A stretch of 64,000 nt of DNA from Armigeres subalbatus (Eukaryota > Arthropoda > Insecta > Diptera > Culicidae), in NCBI RefSeq assembly GCF_024139115.2, contig NW_026943522.1:124001-188000 (forward strand), read 5' to 3'. Numbering within the stretch: the stretch's first letter is position 1; each line of letters opens with the position of its first letter. The position numbers and the translations under genes were made by a program. The notes beneath the pieces were generated by a model, which was given only the letters and a program-made list of their open reading frames with translations, did no database searches and was not told the DNA's origin. Positions 9,662 through 20,179 of the stretch are shown piece by piece.

Positions 9662-11065
9662 ATGGATTTAGAAATCTCGCACCTGTATAAGAATTTATTA
9701 ATTCATCATTTAGAAAGGTCGGAGATTGAGCATGAGCTTACGGTTAGAGCAGTCCAGTTCCAGGAAACTGAATCCCGTTCCGCGTTGCAAAGAAGATTAC
9801 GAGATAGATTAAAGGAAGAGAGAGAGAAAAACGAGACAGACATTGATTTCATAAGATGTTACAAATCCGTCGATACGGAAATCAAGGAAATCGATGAAAA
9901 CTTGGAACGAATCAGAGATTTTCTAGAAAATAAATCGCGGTTTGAGGGTATTCGCGAGAGCTTAAAAACGCGTCTAGTACACTATTTTGCAAGAACGAGA
10001 AGAGTACAGGAAATTGCGGATAAAGATGAAGACCTTCAGGATCTAGACAGACTAGTCGGCGGAATTCGTGAAATGATGAATACCCATTTTCCAGTCTTAA
10101 TTCCAAACGAACTTATTCAAGCACAAGTCATTCAGCAAATAGCCCAGACCCTTTCTGAGTTGAATCTGCAGGCCTCTAATACAAATGTAGAAACTGTCCC
10201 ACGATCCCAATCTGAACATTCCAAATCATTGTCCATGGAAAATAGAAAATTAGACGAAGCGGCAGGGGGTATTAGGGATGAAGATCCTTCAGTCTCTTCC
10301 AGTCGTCGTACCTTAAAGTCATTACGCAAATCCGATAATGTAAAATCTTTACTTGAGCTCGCATGTCGCATTCCAAGTTCGCGTCGGAATAGCCCGGAAC
10401 ATTCCGGTTCCAGGTCTCAAAAACAAAGCTTGTCAGAGAGGCCTGGTCGAGAGAAACTGATTCGTAAATTTTCTTTAGATCCACGGTCGAATAAGAATCG
10501 CGAAGTAAGTCAGGAAGCGTCAGATTCGATGTCCAATACGGATTTGGAACTTTCTATCAATTCGTCCGATAGTTCAAGTCCTCCGTCGCTACCTCGACAT
10601 CGCCGTCGGTATACATATAAACGAAAACCAGTTTCAGATTGGAACTTGAAATATGACGGAAAAGATAACGGGCAAAACTTAATGAGATTTATCAAAGAAG
10701 TACAGTTCTACGCGAAATCCGAACAAATGTCCGAGAGAGAACTATTTCGATCCGCGATCTATTTATTTAAGGATCAGGCGAGAGTCTGGTTCATGGCAGG
10801 TATCGAGAATGGAGATTTTTCCACGTGGAAAGAACTCGTATCCGACTTGAAACGCGAATTTCTAAGCCAAGACCACGATCACGTTAACGAAATCCGCGCC
10901 ATCTCGCGAAGACAAGGTCCGAAAGAACGATTTTCGGATTTCCTTGCAGAAATGCAACGAATATTCAACTCACTGACTAGACCAATAACCGAAAAGAAGA
11001 AGTTTGAAATAGTTTTAGAAACCTTCGTGCCGATTATAAGGCCCACGCGATCGCGTCTAATATAG
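9662..11065 (+). CDS. gag: Gag of the Ty3-type element (467 aa, truncated by frameshift)
   Basis: Structural protein that forms the particle and packages RNA. I use the ATG at 9662, just after the leader repeats, because the frame upstream has no other ATG. Residues 1-130 are charged and heptad-like (coiled coil likely). Residues about 200-300 are Ser/Arg-rich linker. Residues about 325-455 resemble the retrotransposon gag (capsid-like) domain, with W, F and ARVWF-type positions. The frame ends in RSRLI-stop, while homologous sequence continues in another frame to 11400, so the stop follows a frameshift and is not the natural end. The zinc knuckle lies downstream in a third frame. Confidence 0.8.
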   Translation: MDLEISHLYKNLLIHHLERSEIEHELTVRAVQFQETESRSALQRRLRDRLKEEREKNETDIDFIRCYKSVDTEIKEIDENLERIRDFLENKSRFEGIRESLKTRLVHYFARTRRVQEIADKDEDLQDLDRLVGGIREMMNTHFPVLIPNELIQAQVIQQIAQTLSELNLQASNTNVETVPRSQSEHSKSLSMENRKLDEAAGGIRDEDPSVSSSRRTLKSLRKSDNVKSLLELACRIPSSRRNSPEHSGSRSQKQSLSERPGREKLIRKFSLDPRSNKNREVSQEASDSMSNTDLELSINSSDSSSPPSLPRHRRRYTYKRKPVSDWNLKYDGKDNGQNLMRFIKEVQFYAKSEQMSERELFRSAIYLFKDQARVWFMAGIENGDFSTWKELVSDLKREFLSQDHDHVNEIRAISRRQGPKERFSDFLAEMQRIFNSLTRPITEKKKFEIVLETFVPIIRPTRSRLI

Positions 11066-12149
11066 ATAATCTCGCGGACCTCAAGAAGTTTGGTCGCCAA
11101 CTGGACGCGACATTCTGGTTTAAGTTTAACACGAACGAACAAGAGCACAACACTTCGCGAACTCGCGCGCAGGTAAATGAGGTGAGCTTCGGCCATAAAC
11201 CCAGGCAAAACCCTCCCATGAACAACGCAAATAAAAGTTTCAAATCGCGACAATTCTACCGGTCAAGGCCCGAACGATCCGACGAAGAAACCTCGAAGAC
11301 ACAAGAACCCGCGAAACGAACACATTCCTTGCAGAAGACTGACGACAACTCGAAGGGATTGCAAGTTCTTCTTGAAAATATAGGGTACCCAAAGCAGACA
11401 TTTGTTACAATTGTAGGTTGTCGGGTCACCATGCCAAAGAATGCCGAGCTCCCAAGCACAAATTTTGCCGTAGATGTGGTTTCATGAAATTCGATACCGA
11501 AAATTGTCCATTCTGGGCAAAAAACGCGCATTAGGCGGCCGTAAGGGGTGGGTCCGTCAACAGAATTCACAAAATCCCCAATCTAAAACAAAAACTTTAA
11601 ATGTCCTACCGCTGTTTGGCTTTGAACCTTTCTCGAACCAGGAATACGATAGTCCATCTGAGGAAGTAGATGAATTATTCATTCATCTCCAAAATGATGA
11701 CCGTCCTTTGTGCAAGTCACAATATTCGAAATACCGATTATCGGTTTATTAGATAGTAGAGGCACATCGAAGCATAATTGGAACAGACTCTCAACACTTG
11801 ATAAACGTTTGCAAACTGAAACTTTTTCCCTCCAAGGTCGAGCTCATAACAGCAAGTGGCCAAAAACTGAATGTAAAAGGATGTGTGAACCTCCCAATTT
11901 CATTCAATGGAACGACCAAACTCCTCGAGACTTTGGTGGTCCCAGACCTCAAGAGAAAACTTATACTCGGTACTGATTTTTGGAGAGCATTCCAAATCGT
12001 CCCCTCGTTAGCCACGAATTCGGTGGATGAACTCGAAGTTCATGCACCAGCCGTACCCGATTTGACCCACGAACAGCTGAGGGAGTTAGAAAATGTGAAA
12101 GCACAATTCAAAGTAGCGGAAGACGGCAAGCTTGAAACCACCTCCTTAT
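11066..12149 (+). pseudogene. Nucleocapsid and protease region, broken
   Basis: After 11065 the coding trace shifts frame twice. At 11403-11444 a CCHC zinc knuckle is readable (CYNCRLSGHHAKEC), followed by a degenerate second finger CRRCGFMKFDTENC with Phe where His is expected. Around 11740-11770 the aspartic protease active-site region is present but disturbed (LLDS then R-G instead of DSG/DTG). The flap and C-terminal part resume in another frame at 11798-12169, with the ILGTDFW-type motif near 11970. The protease should process Gag-Pol but is disabled here by at least three frame breaks. Confidence 0.75.
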
Positions 12150-13945
12150 TTGTCACCGGATCGAACTAGCTGAAGAAGCTAGGAAGAAACCGGCAGTTCG
12201 AATAAATCCCTTCCCGACATCACCCAAGAGGCAAGCACAAATCAATCTGGAACTCGACCGTATGCTTCAAGCCGGAATTATAGAACGCTCATATAGCGAT
12301 TGGGCCCTTAGATTAGTACCCGTTGACAAACCAGATGAATCGGTTCGGCTTTGCCTTGATGCTCGTCAATTAAATGAGCGCACGATACGGGATTCGTATC
12401 CGTTGCCTCATGCGGACCGTATTTTGAGCCGGCTAGGTCCTTGTAGATATATTTCAACAATTGACCTTTCTAAAGCATTCCTACAAATTCCATTGCACTC
12501 CAAATCAAAAAAATACACTGCGTTTTCGGTTCTCGGCAGGGGACTGTTTCACTTTACAAGGATGCCATTTGGTCTGGTCAATAGTCCCGCAACTTTGTCC
12601 AGACTAATGGACCGGGTCCTAGGTGGAGGAGAATTGGAGCCAAAGGTGTTCATTTATTTGGATGATATTATCATCATCAGTGATACCTTCGAGGAACATA
12701 TGGACTTACTGCGAGAAGTGGCCCGACGTTTGGGACTGGCCAACTTATCCATTAATCTCGAGAAGTCCAAGTTCTGTGTCTCGGAGGTTCCCTATCTCGG
12801 TTATATACTGAGCACCACTGGACTTCGCCCAAACCCTAACCGAGTGGAAGCAATAGTTAATTTTGAGCGTCCCAATTCACTCAAATCTTTGAGGCGCTTT
12901 CTAGGGATGTGTAATTATTATAGACGATTTATTTCCACCTTTAGTGATCTGGTACGTCCCTAACTGATCTACTTAAAGATAAGCCTAAGTCAGTACGTTG
13001 GAGCGATTTAGCTGAAAAAGCGTTTGTCCAAATTAAGGAACTGCTTATCAGTGCACCAATTTTAACAAACCCAAACTTCAATCAGCCCTTTACCATTCAT
13101 TGTGATGCCAGCGACACAGCTATCGCCGGTGTGCTGACACAATCATGTGAAGGTGTAGATAAACCAATATCTTACTTTTCCCAAAAACTTAGTGGAGCTC
13201 AGCAAAGGTATTTTGCCACCGAAAAGGAGGCACTTGCCGTCTTAAACTCTATAAACAAATTTCGATGTTACATAGAGGGTTCGAAGTTCACGGTTTACAC
13301 CGACGCTTCAGCCCTAACATACATCCTTCGCAGTAGCTGGCGTACCTCATCGCGACTTTGTCGATGGAGTATAGAGCTGCAAAGACATGACATGGACATC
13401 AAACACCGTCGGGGCGTAGATAACGTGGTACCTGATGCTTTGTCTAGGTCTGTTGAAGAGCTTCATACTTCACCGACAACTCAAGATTGGTACACTAACA
13501 TGGTGGTAAAAGTTAAATCCGAACCTGAAAAGTTTAAAGATTTTCAAATCGAAAATGGTGTGCTCAAAAAGTTTGTAGCTACCCCCAATGACCGTCTCGA
13601 TTACCGCTTTGAGTGGAAGGTATGCGTTCCCTCGGACATGCGCGAGAAAATCCTATTGGAAGAGCACAACGATTCCCTGCATTTAGGAATCGATAAAACG
13701 ATTGCTTTGGTCAAAAAGAAATACTATTGGCCAAAGTTATCAAGTGATGTTAAATCCCATATTCAAAAATGTTCAATTTGTAAACAGAGCAAACCGCCAA
13801 ATCGATCCCAACACCCTGAAATGGGAAGGCAGCGTATATGTACCAAACCCTTCCAACTCGTTGCTCTGGATTTCATCCAGTCCTTGCCAAGAAGCAAGAC
13901 CGGCAACTCCCACCTACTTGTCATAATGGACATTTTTTCCAAGTA
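12150..13945 (+). pseudogene. pol: Reverse transcriptase, RNase H and integrase N-part, broken
   Basis: RT is readable from about 12150 to 12963, with LDARQLN, the FTRMPFGL region and the catalytic YLDD at about 12656-12667 intact, followed by the conserved thumb motif ending YYRRFI. A single-base loss near 12960 shifts the frame. RNase H follows (DASDTAIAG, ATEKEALAV), then the integrase zinc domain (H-x4-H at about 13660-13685, C-x2-C at 13772-13783) and the first catalytic Asp in VALDF (about 13866). Integrase is cut at 13945 by the TA-target transposon and continues at 15069. Confidence 0.88.
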
Positions 13946-15066
13946 CACACTTAAATCGAGAACTTCAGCTCGGTAAAAAAATTTACCGGTTTCACCCGGT
14001 AAATATTAAATTTAACCGAGAGGTCGGTAAATATCGAAAAATAATACTGAGTTTTGTAATAAATTCTACCGACCACTCTGACATGCAATCAAATTTACAG
14101 GATGTCGGTATAATAGATTACCGGGTTGCTCTGTTCAACAAATTCTGACTATGAAGTTGTCAGAAAAAATACCGAGACCTCAGTGAAAAAAATATGCGTT
14201 ACTGAGCTTACGGTAATACTTTTACCGAGTTAACAGTTCACTCTCGACTCTCATGACGCTTGATGTGGCGCCATATTGTGTATTCTTTTTCTGTGGATTT
14301 CTAAACTACGTAGTAATTTTTGCTCGACTATTTGCGCGGGAGTGAAGGTTTTATCAAATAGTATTTTAAACAATAATGGTATTTATGTGAGTATAGAAGC
14401 GATCAAACTTACAAATAGAAAGTAAACTACTTGAATTTTCAGAAAGTTGCTGACTGCATCCGTCGGGGTTTCCGTTCGAGGAAGGGGATACAGAAGAAGC
14501 CAGTGTTCGAGAGTATTCTTGTCCGACGCTGCACGTCGCCAATGTCTACAAATAATCTTCCTCCTGATAAATTCACCTTGATCGTCGGGCGCAGCACTAC
14601 CCGTCGGATCTTTAATGTAGCCTTATACCTCGGAAATCGAAAATGACGTCGAATCATAAATACATAGCGACCAAAATCCAACAACAAAATCTCGTGAGGT
14701 GTGACGCTACCTTTGGGAACAATCTTCACCAGCCAGTCGGTTTTGTTCTGAAACGCTTCGGAAAAATAGTATTTTTCAAATAAATAAACATAATTCTACC
14801 AAACAATTTTTGCTTTCAATTTATTTCTTTAAATTCGTAGATACAATTCATTCGGTATTTTTATTACCGTAGTCTGTACTATATTTTACAGATCACTCGG
14901 TAATGTTTTACTGAGTGCTCAGTAAAAATTGACATTTCGTCAACGCACACTCAGAACCGAGACCTCGGTACTGAGTTGAACTATTTTACCGAGGCGGGTA
15001 CCGAGAGCTCAGCTGTTGAGAAATCGGTAATCTGGTAACCGAGCCCGGTAAATAAAATTAAGTGTG
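13946..15066. mobile_element. TA-target DNA transposon with reiterated CGGTAA/TTACCG
   Basis: Ends CACACTTAA and TTAAGTGTG are inverted. TA lies at 13944-13945 and 15067-15068, and deleting the element restores the integrase reading frame exactly. An alternative reading is a 4-bp GTAC duplication; the bases cannot distinguish them, but the TA reading agrees with the elements at 31411 and 49912. Both subterminal 250-bp zones are packed with CGGTAA/TTACCG words. A gene-like core lies at 14430-14730, with open frames on both strands (96 codons minus, 71 plus), neither recognised. No transposase is evident, so it is non-autonomous. Confidence 0.8.
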
Positions 15067-15068
15067 TA

Positions 15069-15822
15069 CTGCCTTCTGTTCCCAGTACGGAAAATATCGG
15101 CAACACAAGTATGTCTAATCCTGGAACAGAACTGGTTTAGGAGGTACTCAGCACCCGAGTATCTGATTAGTGACAATGCCACAACATTTTTGTCAAAAGA
15201 TTTCAAAATCTTACTGGACAAATACCGCATTAAACATTGGAAAAATTCAAGGCATCACAGCCAATCAAATCCAGTCGAAAGACTGAACAGAACAATAAAT
15301 GCATGTATCCGAACCTATGTACGGTCCGATCAGAAAATGTGGGACACGAGAGTTTCTGAAATAGAATATGTGCTAAATAATACTCCGCATAACGCCACTG
15401 GATTCAGCCCATATCGAATTCTTTTTGGTCATGAAATAGTTGGAAAAGGAGATGAGCATAAAATGGACAAGGATGAGGAAGAAGTATCGGATGAGGAAAG
15501 GGTAGGAAGGAAGTTGGAAATCGATCGTTTAATCTACAACATAGTATACAAAAATCTTCGAAAAAGCTACGAGAAAAACGCGAAAATCTATAATCTCCGT
15601 CATAAAACCGTTAGTCCGTCGTATACCATTGGGCAAAAGGTCCTAAAACGAAATTTTAAACAATCCTCTGCGATTGAATCGTACAATGCTAAACTCGGTC
15701 CATTGTACATCCCATGTACGGTAATCGCTCGCATAGGAACGTCATCGTATGAGGTGGCGGACGAACATGGGAAATCGTTAGGGATATTTTCGGGAGCTGA
15801 CCTTAAGTCGGAAGAAACCTAA
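15069..15822 (+). pseudogene. pol: Integrase C-terminal part of the Ty3-type element
   Basis: Continuation of the integrase cut at 13945. The second catalytic Asp is in ISDNATTF (about 15166) and the Glu in PVERLNRT (about 15280). Catalytic residues are present on both sides of the insertion, so only the insertion and the upstream frameshifts disable the enzyme. The tail, to the stop at 15820-15822, holds a basic linker and an SH3-like region typical of Ty3 integrases. No chromodomain is recognised. Confidence 0.85.
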
Positions 15823-16571
15823 AAAGAAAAAAAATAATACAGTATCTGATTCACACTATTCACGATTAGACAACAAAATAAACTTAGCCTGTTTTCGTCG
15901 TGGCAACATCAATGCCGCCAGAAGAGTCCATAAATTCATTCATTAGAATGAATGATTCCATTCAGTAATATGAATGAATCAATCGTCGAACACCAGAAGC
16001 ATTCGCAGCTCGGTGCACCCTGCGAATGTAAATAAAAGAATTCGGGTTGTACAACCATATAGCTCCATCTAGCTCGAAACCATGCTCAAACCTACCTTTC
16101 TAAACTATGAAGTTTCATTGTGTCTCTCGGAGGCAGTATCCAAAGCTGATCCTTGTAAATATGACCGACAAATGATACAGGAACTGCCGTGACTGTCGCG
16201 CGTTAGTCCGTTTCGAAGAAACACTACAAAACTAATAGTTTTCCATAAAATAGGATGAAATTCACTTTGCCACTTGTTTTCCGTTTTTTTTTATCAGAAT
16301 CAATTTTGTTTTCGTTTTCGAGTTTGACAGATGGAATGTTTATGTGTTGGTGGACACCCACTCACACAGTATCTCAATCGCTTTCTTTCAATGGAAAGTG
16401 GAACTCAGAGATGCAGAAGTGTTGCCAGTTTAATTTTCGTGCAATTCTATTATTTTCTAAAATAAATAATACGAAATTGAAATGAAAACGTCGTGTAATG
16501 CTGAGTTAGTGTCTCCATTGCCTGTTTTTAAAATGAATTTCATTCATTTTAAAAGAAGGAGTGTGGGGTAA
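15823..16571 (+). other. 3' non-coding region and polypurine tract
   Basis: No env-like gene is supported; the 76-codon frame at 16255-16485 has a hydrophobic start but no family resemblance. Just before the LTR the purine-rich AAAAGAAGGAGTGTGGGG (about 16549-16568) is the likely plus-strand primer tract. An ATGAAT-rich inverted motif occurs at 15935-15985. Confidence 0.55.
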
Positions 16572-17948
16572 TGTAACCGTTGGTCACAAAATGCAGTTTG
16601 TAGCTCCACCACAAACAAATATTCCTCGTTTTCCTGTTTATCCTTGGTGAGTTTTTTCTTGTTTAGTAGTTCGACCCTGTCCTTGTCAAAAGAACTCAAA
16701 CGTTTATGCTGTTATGCCTGTCACCCAATTGTCGTATTGTTTGTTTGTAGCGGTTTGAACTTTAACTTGTATGCAAGAAAGTGCGCAAAGCTGATAAAAA
16801 AGGTAACCCAGAGAGGACGTTATCCGAAAAATCCGTTTTTGTTCGTGTCCGTTTCCCAAATTTTAGAATTTATATGCTTGGCCTAAACCGATGTCGTCCT
16901 TTCTGTCCGTGTCCATCAAAGGAATTAGAAGTGCGCGACGTGATCCTTAAAGTTAAAGTTGAAAACTTAAAATTACGATAGTAGTAAAACGTTAAAACTA
17001 TTATCACAGTTCGTTGTAGTACGAATACAATATACAACAATAAGCGTGAACAGCATTGTAAAGTTCACCAATAAGCAGCCACAAAAAGGTCCGTCCAACG
17101 GGCCTTTTTTGTGCTTTTTGCGAGTGCTTGTCCGGATCGTCATCTGGCAAGCCCATCTTCCACAGAACCCTCGGAACGTCGTCGAAAAGGCTGAAGGATT
17201 GGAATCCGTTACCAAATTCCAATCGGGAATCCCCCCAAGAACGGACAGAAACCTCATCCAGCCCAACGTTCCACTGAGGTTCATCCAGCCGACCGGTTTA
17301 TGTTACGGCGTAAATTCGGTCCAGCTAAATAGAACCCGGTTTGAAACCGCCATTGCTCGCCATCATCGAAGCCGAGCATCTCAGACCGGTTCATGTTCCG
17401 GCGTGAATTCGGTCACCGCAGAAACCGCACAACAGCCCTCGTAATCCACCATCGCATCCCGCACCCCACCAGTTCCCGTACCACATCTGCCAGCCAACGA
17501 GCATCGAACGATCCATCTAAAACTAAACCGCAAGTACCACACAAACAGATAGAGTGACGTCACTATTTAGGCCTATCGAATTAGGGTAATAAAATTTGTT
17601 AAATGAGTATAGTGTGTGGCCCAGTTTTATATAGTGATCCCTGGGGTTGAATAATTTACACCTAGTTCTGCCTTGTTTTCGTTTTCCGTGCTCATAAAGG
17701 AGTTCCAGGCCTCGTCCTGGTTGGACAGTTCTGAAGGGTCCACAAGTGTGGCTTGTGAGCACTCAGTGTTTGGGAACTTTGGTTTGCCTTTTCCAGCGTT
17801 ACGTAATTTCTGGCTATTTTCTCTTTTTGTTCCCTTTCGAATGAACGTGGATGATTGTGTGTGTAACCGACTGGCAGCATAAACGACCCTGTCTCAACAT
17901 ACTTATCCCAGTGGAAAATTCCCTACCGTGAGCTGCGGCTAGGCTACA
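16572..17948 (+). repeat. 3' LTR of the Ty3-type element
   Basis: Starts TGTAACC after the polypurine tract and ends GGCTACA before ACAG. Matches 8037-9406, with most differences confined to one 230-bp block. It also has a 9-bp extension near 17595 and a 1-bp difference near 17625. Confidence 0.9.
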
Positions 17949-17967
17949 ACAGGTTCAACTTTATTGA

Positions 17968-18120
17968 TTACAAGAAAGCAGCTCTCCCGCGCGCGCGAGC
18001 CATTTCGTTCGAGATGTCGCGGAGACCAGACCATGGTACCACCTTCGGCATCGGCGGAGCTCCTATCGCAAATTTTATTCCCGGCGATGGTGTAGGTCGC
18101 GCGGTCATCGTCGTCAGCAT
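17968..18120 (-). CDS. Conserved small ORF, copy B (50 aa, unknown function)
   Basis: An ATG at 18118-18120 opens a 50-codon frame ending ARARGRAAFL-stop, followed by TCAATAAAG. It is collinear with copy A (6439-6585). Replacement differences include Trp for the Arg that starts the RxxLxxxxN motif, so that motif is lost here. A longer overlapping frame (17939-18208) exists but its reading is not shared by the other copies. The Ty3-type element separates it from its convergent partner E. It could equally be a terminal exon or non-coding repeat. Confidence 0.4.
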   Translation of the reverse strand: MLTTMTARPTPSPGIKFAIGAPPMPKVVPWSGLRDISNEMARARGRAAFL

Positions 18121-18600
18121 CAACAGCACTCAGATGGAATTTTCTTGCGTGTTTCTCTACGATATTTCTGCAACGGTGGCGTCTGAAGCACCATCGATTA
18201 GCTGTCATCAGTGAAAGCAGCTCTTAAGCCATAATTTGAGGCGAAACGAATTTTGATCAAAGTTCATATTAATCTGATATTTCCCTGATAGTTTTCGTCG
18301 GTGGCGGAATCACGACCGTGCGTCAGGGACGCTACAAAAAATTATTCGCATGGATAGCATCAATACCAGTGAAATTTCCCGTCAAGATTATAATTTTAGT
18401 AGATAGACTGTTACTTGTTTCAGGTTTAATTTCCATCCATGCGAATACATTTTTGCAGCTTCTCCTTCTGACGCACGCTCTTCGTTCCCACTGATGGCGT
18501 AGGTAGCGCTCGTAACAGGAACGTCGCGACAGAGAATCCAACGATGGCAATATGTTGCAGTGTAGCGGTAAAATCATAGAGCCAGCATCTGCATTTAAGT
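18121..18600 (-). repeat. Upstream part of repeat copy B
   Basis: Aligns with 5650-6060. This copy lacks the TA MITE found in copies A and C, so it preserves the uninterrupted order. Confidence 0.55.
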
Positions 18601-19107
18601 GAAATACTCTTGTGATATTCTGACTATCGAATGGTTGCTGTTATGTTGGTGATTAGGAATTCCTTAAAACAAATACCGAAAATAATCTCCTCTAGGAATT
18701 CTGGAAATAATTTCCAAAGAAATTCCTGAAGGAATTTATGAAAATTTCCAAAGAAATTCGTAAAAGAATTTCCGAAGGAACCTCTAATGGAATGTTCCTA
18801 AAAATATCCAGAACAATTCCTTAAGGTGTTTTCTTAAATAAACTATCGAATGAATTCCTAAAAAATCCCCAAGGATTTCAAAATAATCCCAGTTTATTCT
18901 CAAAATATTCCCAGTAGATCATAAGTACTAAAACGCTAGTGGCGCTGTAATCATTAAAATTATTTTGCCATTTAAAATTATTTGGCTTCAATAAGCTTAA
19001 CTTGGCATGTGCTATCTATCATGTTGTAGTGTATGATTGGTTGCATCAATAACATCGGTTTGACACTTATACTACCGGTTTTTTGACTGCTATGCTTGAG
19101 CACAATA
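18600..19107. repeat. GAATTCC-rich degenerate repeat and shared core
   Basis: GAATTCCT/GGAATTTC-like words recur about every 25-35 bp to 18900. After 18905 a core (ACGCTAGTGGCGCTG ... GCTTCAATAAGCTTA) matches 60950-61250 in reverse orientation. Confidence 0.65.
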
Positions 19108-19413
19108 CTGCCCCCACTCGCATAACAGTCCCATTTGACTTTTCGTCACTTTTGAGTTAGCCCAATGAATAGGGTTCATTTCTTATGTACTTCCATAAAT
19201 CATAATAAAAACTGCGATTTTGTATGCCTATGAGTAAAAAAAAATCATAGTCGTAGTCCCAGAATTTACATGAACTATTTTTGACTATTGATGTTTCAAT
19301 TTATTAGATTTTTTATTAAAAGTTTCATATAGAAGATACGATTTGGAACTTCAATAGCTGTTATCTCAGTATGCGAAAAAAAGGGTATGGGACTAACATG
19401 TGGGTGGGGGCAG
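19108..19413. mobile_element. MITE with CTGCCCCCAC ends
   Basis: Left end CTGCCCCCACTCGCAT and right-end complement CTGCCCCCACCCACAT continue into AGTCCCAT on both sides. AATA occurs directly outside both ends (19104-19107, 19414-19417). No coding. Confidence 0.6.
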
Positions 19414-19982
19414 AATAGATGTTGGTCACATGAACTGGAGCGATATTAGCAGTTTTATACTTTTTCATCATCTGTATTTCCGAATTTCTAAAGGACTTCC
19501 TTAACACATTTCCGAGGAATCTGAGATGAGTCAGCCGTGGGCTGAAATTCTCATTAATAAAAACATTAAAATTTGCAAGGAATGTGCTAAACCCAAATGA
19601 TTTTCTGAAGGAATATCCGTACGAAGTTCTGAAGGAATTCCCGAAGAAAGTCCCAAACAAATTTCCAAAATAATTCTTGAAGAAGTTTACTAAAGTTCCT
19701 CTAAAGAAATTACTAATTAAAATCTATCGAATTTTCGAAGAAATTTTAAAAGAATATCTGGAAAAATCTCCAAAGTATTTTACGAAGGATACCTTAATAG
19801 AATTTTTTTATGGAATTCTGGAGGAAGTTCCGAATGAATTCCCGAGGGAAATTTTTTCGAAGCAATTCTTAGAATGTCCCTTTGAAGGAATTTCCAATTT
19901 CATTTCCTGGAGGAATTTTCGAACGAATACCGAATTTTTGATTGAATGATTGAAGCAATTTCTGGATGAACTAATTTACGAG
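19414..19982. repeat. GAATTCC-rich degenerate repeat, second block
   Basis: Continues the array of 18.6-18.9 kb, with irregular 30-bp spacing of GAATTCC/GGAAATT words. The frame at 19677-19949 is translation of this repeat. Confidence 0.65.
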
Positions 19983-20179
19983 TCAGGGCCATAAAACAAA
20001 ACCAGGCAGAAGGTGGCTGGGTTCGATTCCCGATCAGGTCTAGGGAATTTTCGGGTTGAAATTTTTTTTGACCTCCCTGGAAATATAAATGTTACATCGT
20101 GTTGGCCTCACGATATATGAATGAAAATTGGTAATCCGGCTTAGACAAACCGCGCATTTAACAACAGTGGAAGTGCTTA
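19983..20179 (+). mobile_element. tRNA-derived SINE, part before a Helitron
   Basis: GGTTCGATTCC is a pol III B-box. The body words (CTAGG.AATTTTCGG, CGATATATGAATG, GTGGAAGTGCTTA) match the complete SINE at 52726-53020. The A-box side is degraded. The SINE stops at GTGCTTA (20179) and resumes at 21900. Confidence 0.75.

Larger units (their letters stand above)
8037..17948 (+). mobile_element. Ty3-type LTR retrotransposon, complete but inactivated
   Basis: Two LTRs of about 1370 and 1377 bp begin TGTAACC and end GGCTACA. The 4-bp target duplication ACAG lies at 8033-8036 and 17949-17952. Internal order is leader, gag, protease, RT, RNase H, integrase, which is the Ty3 order. There is no env. 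Breaks: frameshifts between gag and nucleocapsid, in protease and after RT, and a 1.1-kb DNA transposon inside integrase. The pre-insertion site is visible as the intact relative at 6400-6440. Confidence 0.92.

Noticed and set aside
16255..16485. Possible env-like gene after Ty3 integrase
   Set aside because: Only 76 codons, with one hydrophobic start and no envelope features; the position is the normal 3' non-coding region.
17939..18208. 89-codon minus frame overlapping copy B
   Set aside because: The reading is not conserved in copies A and C, whereas the shorter frame is.
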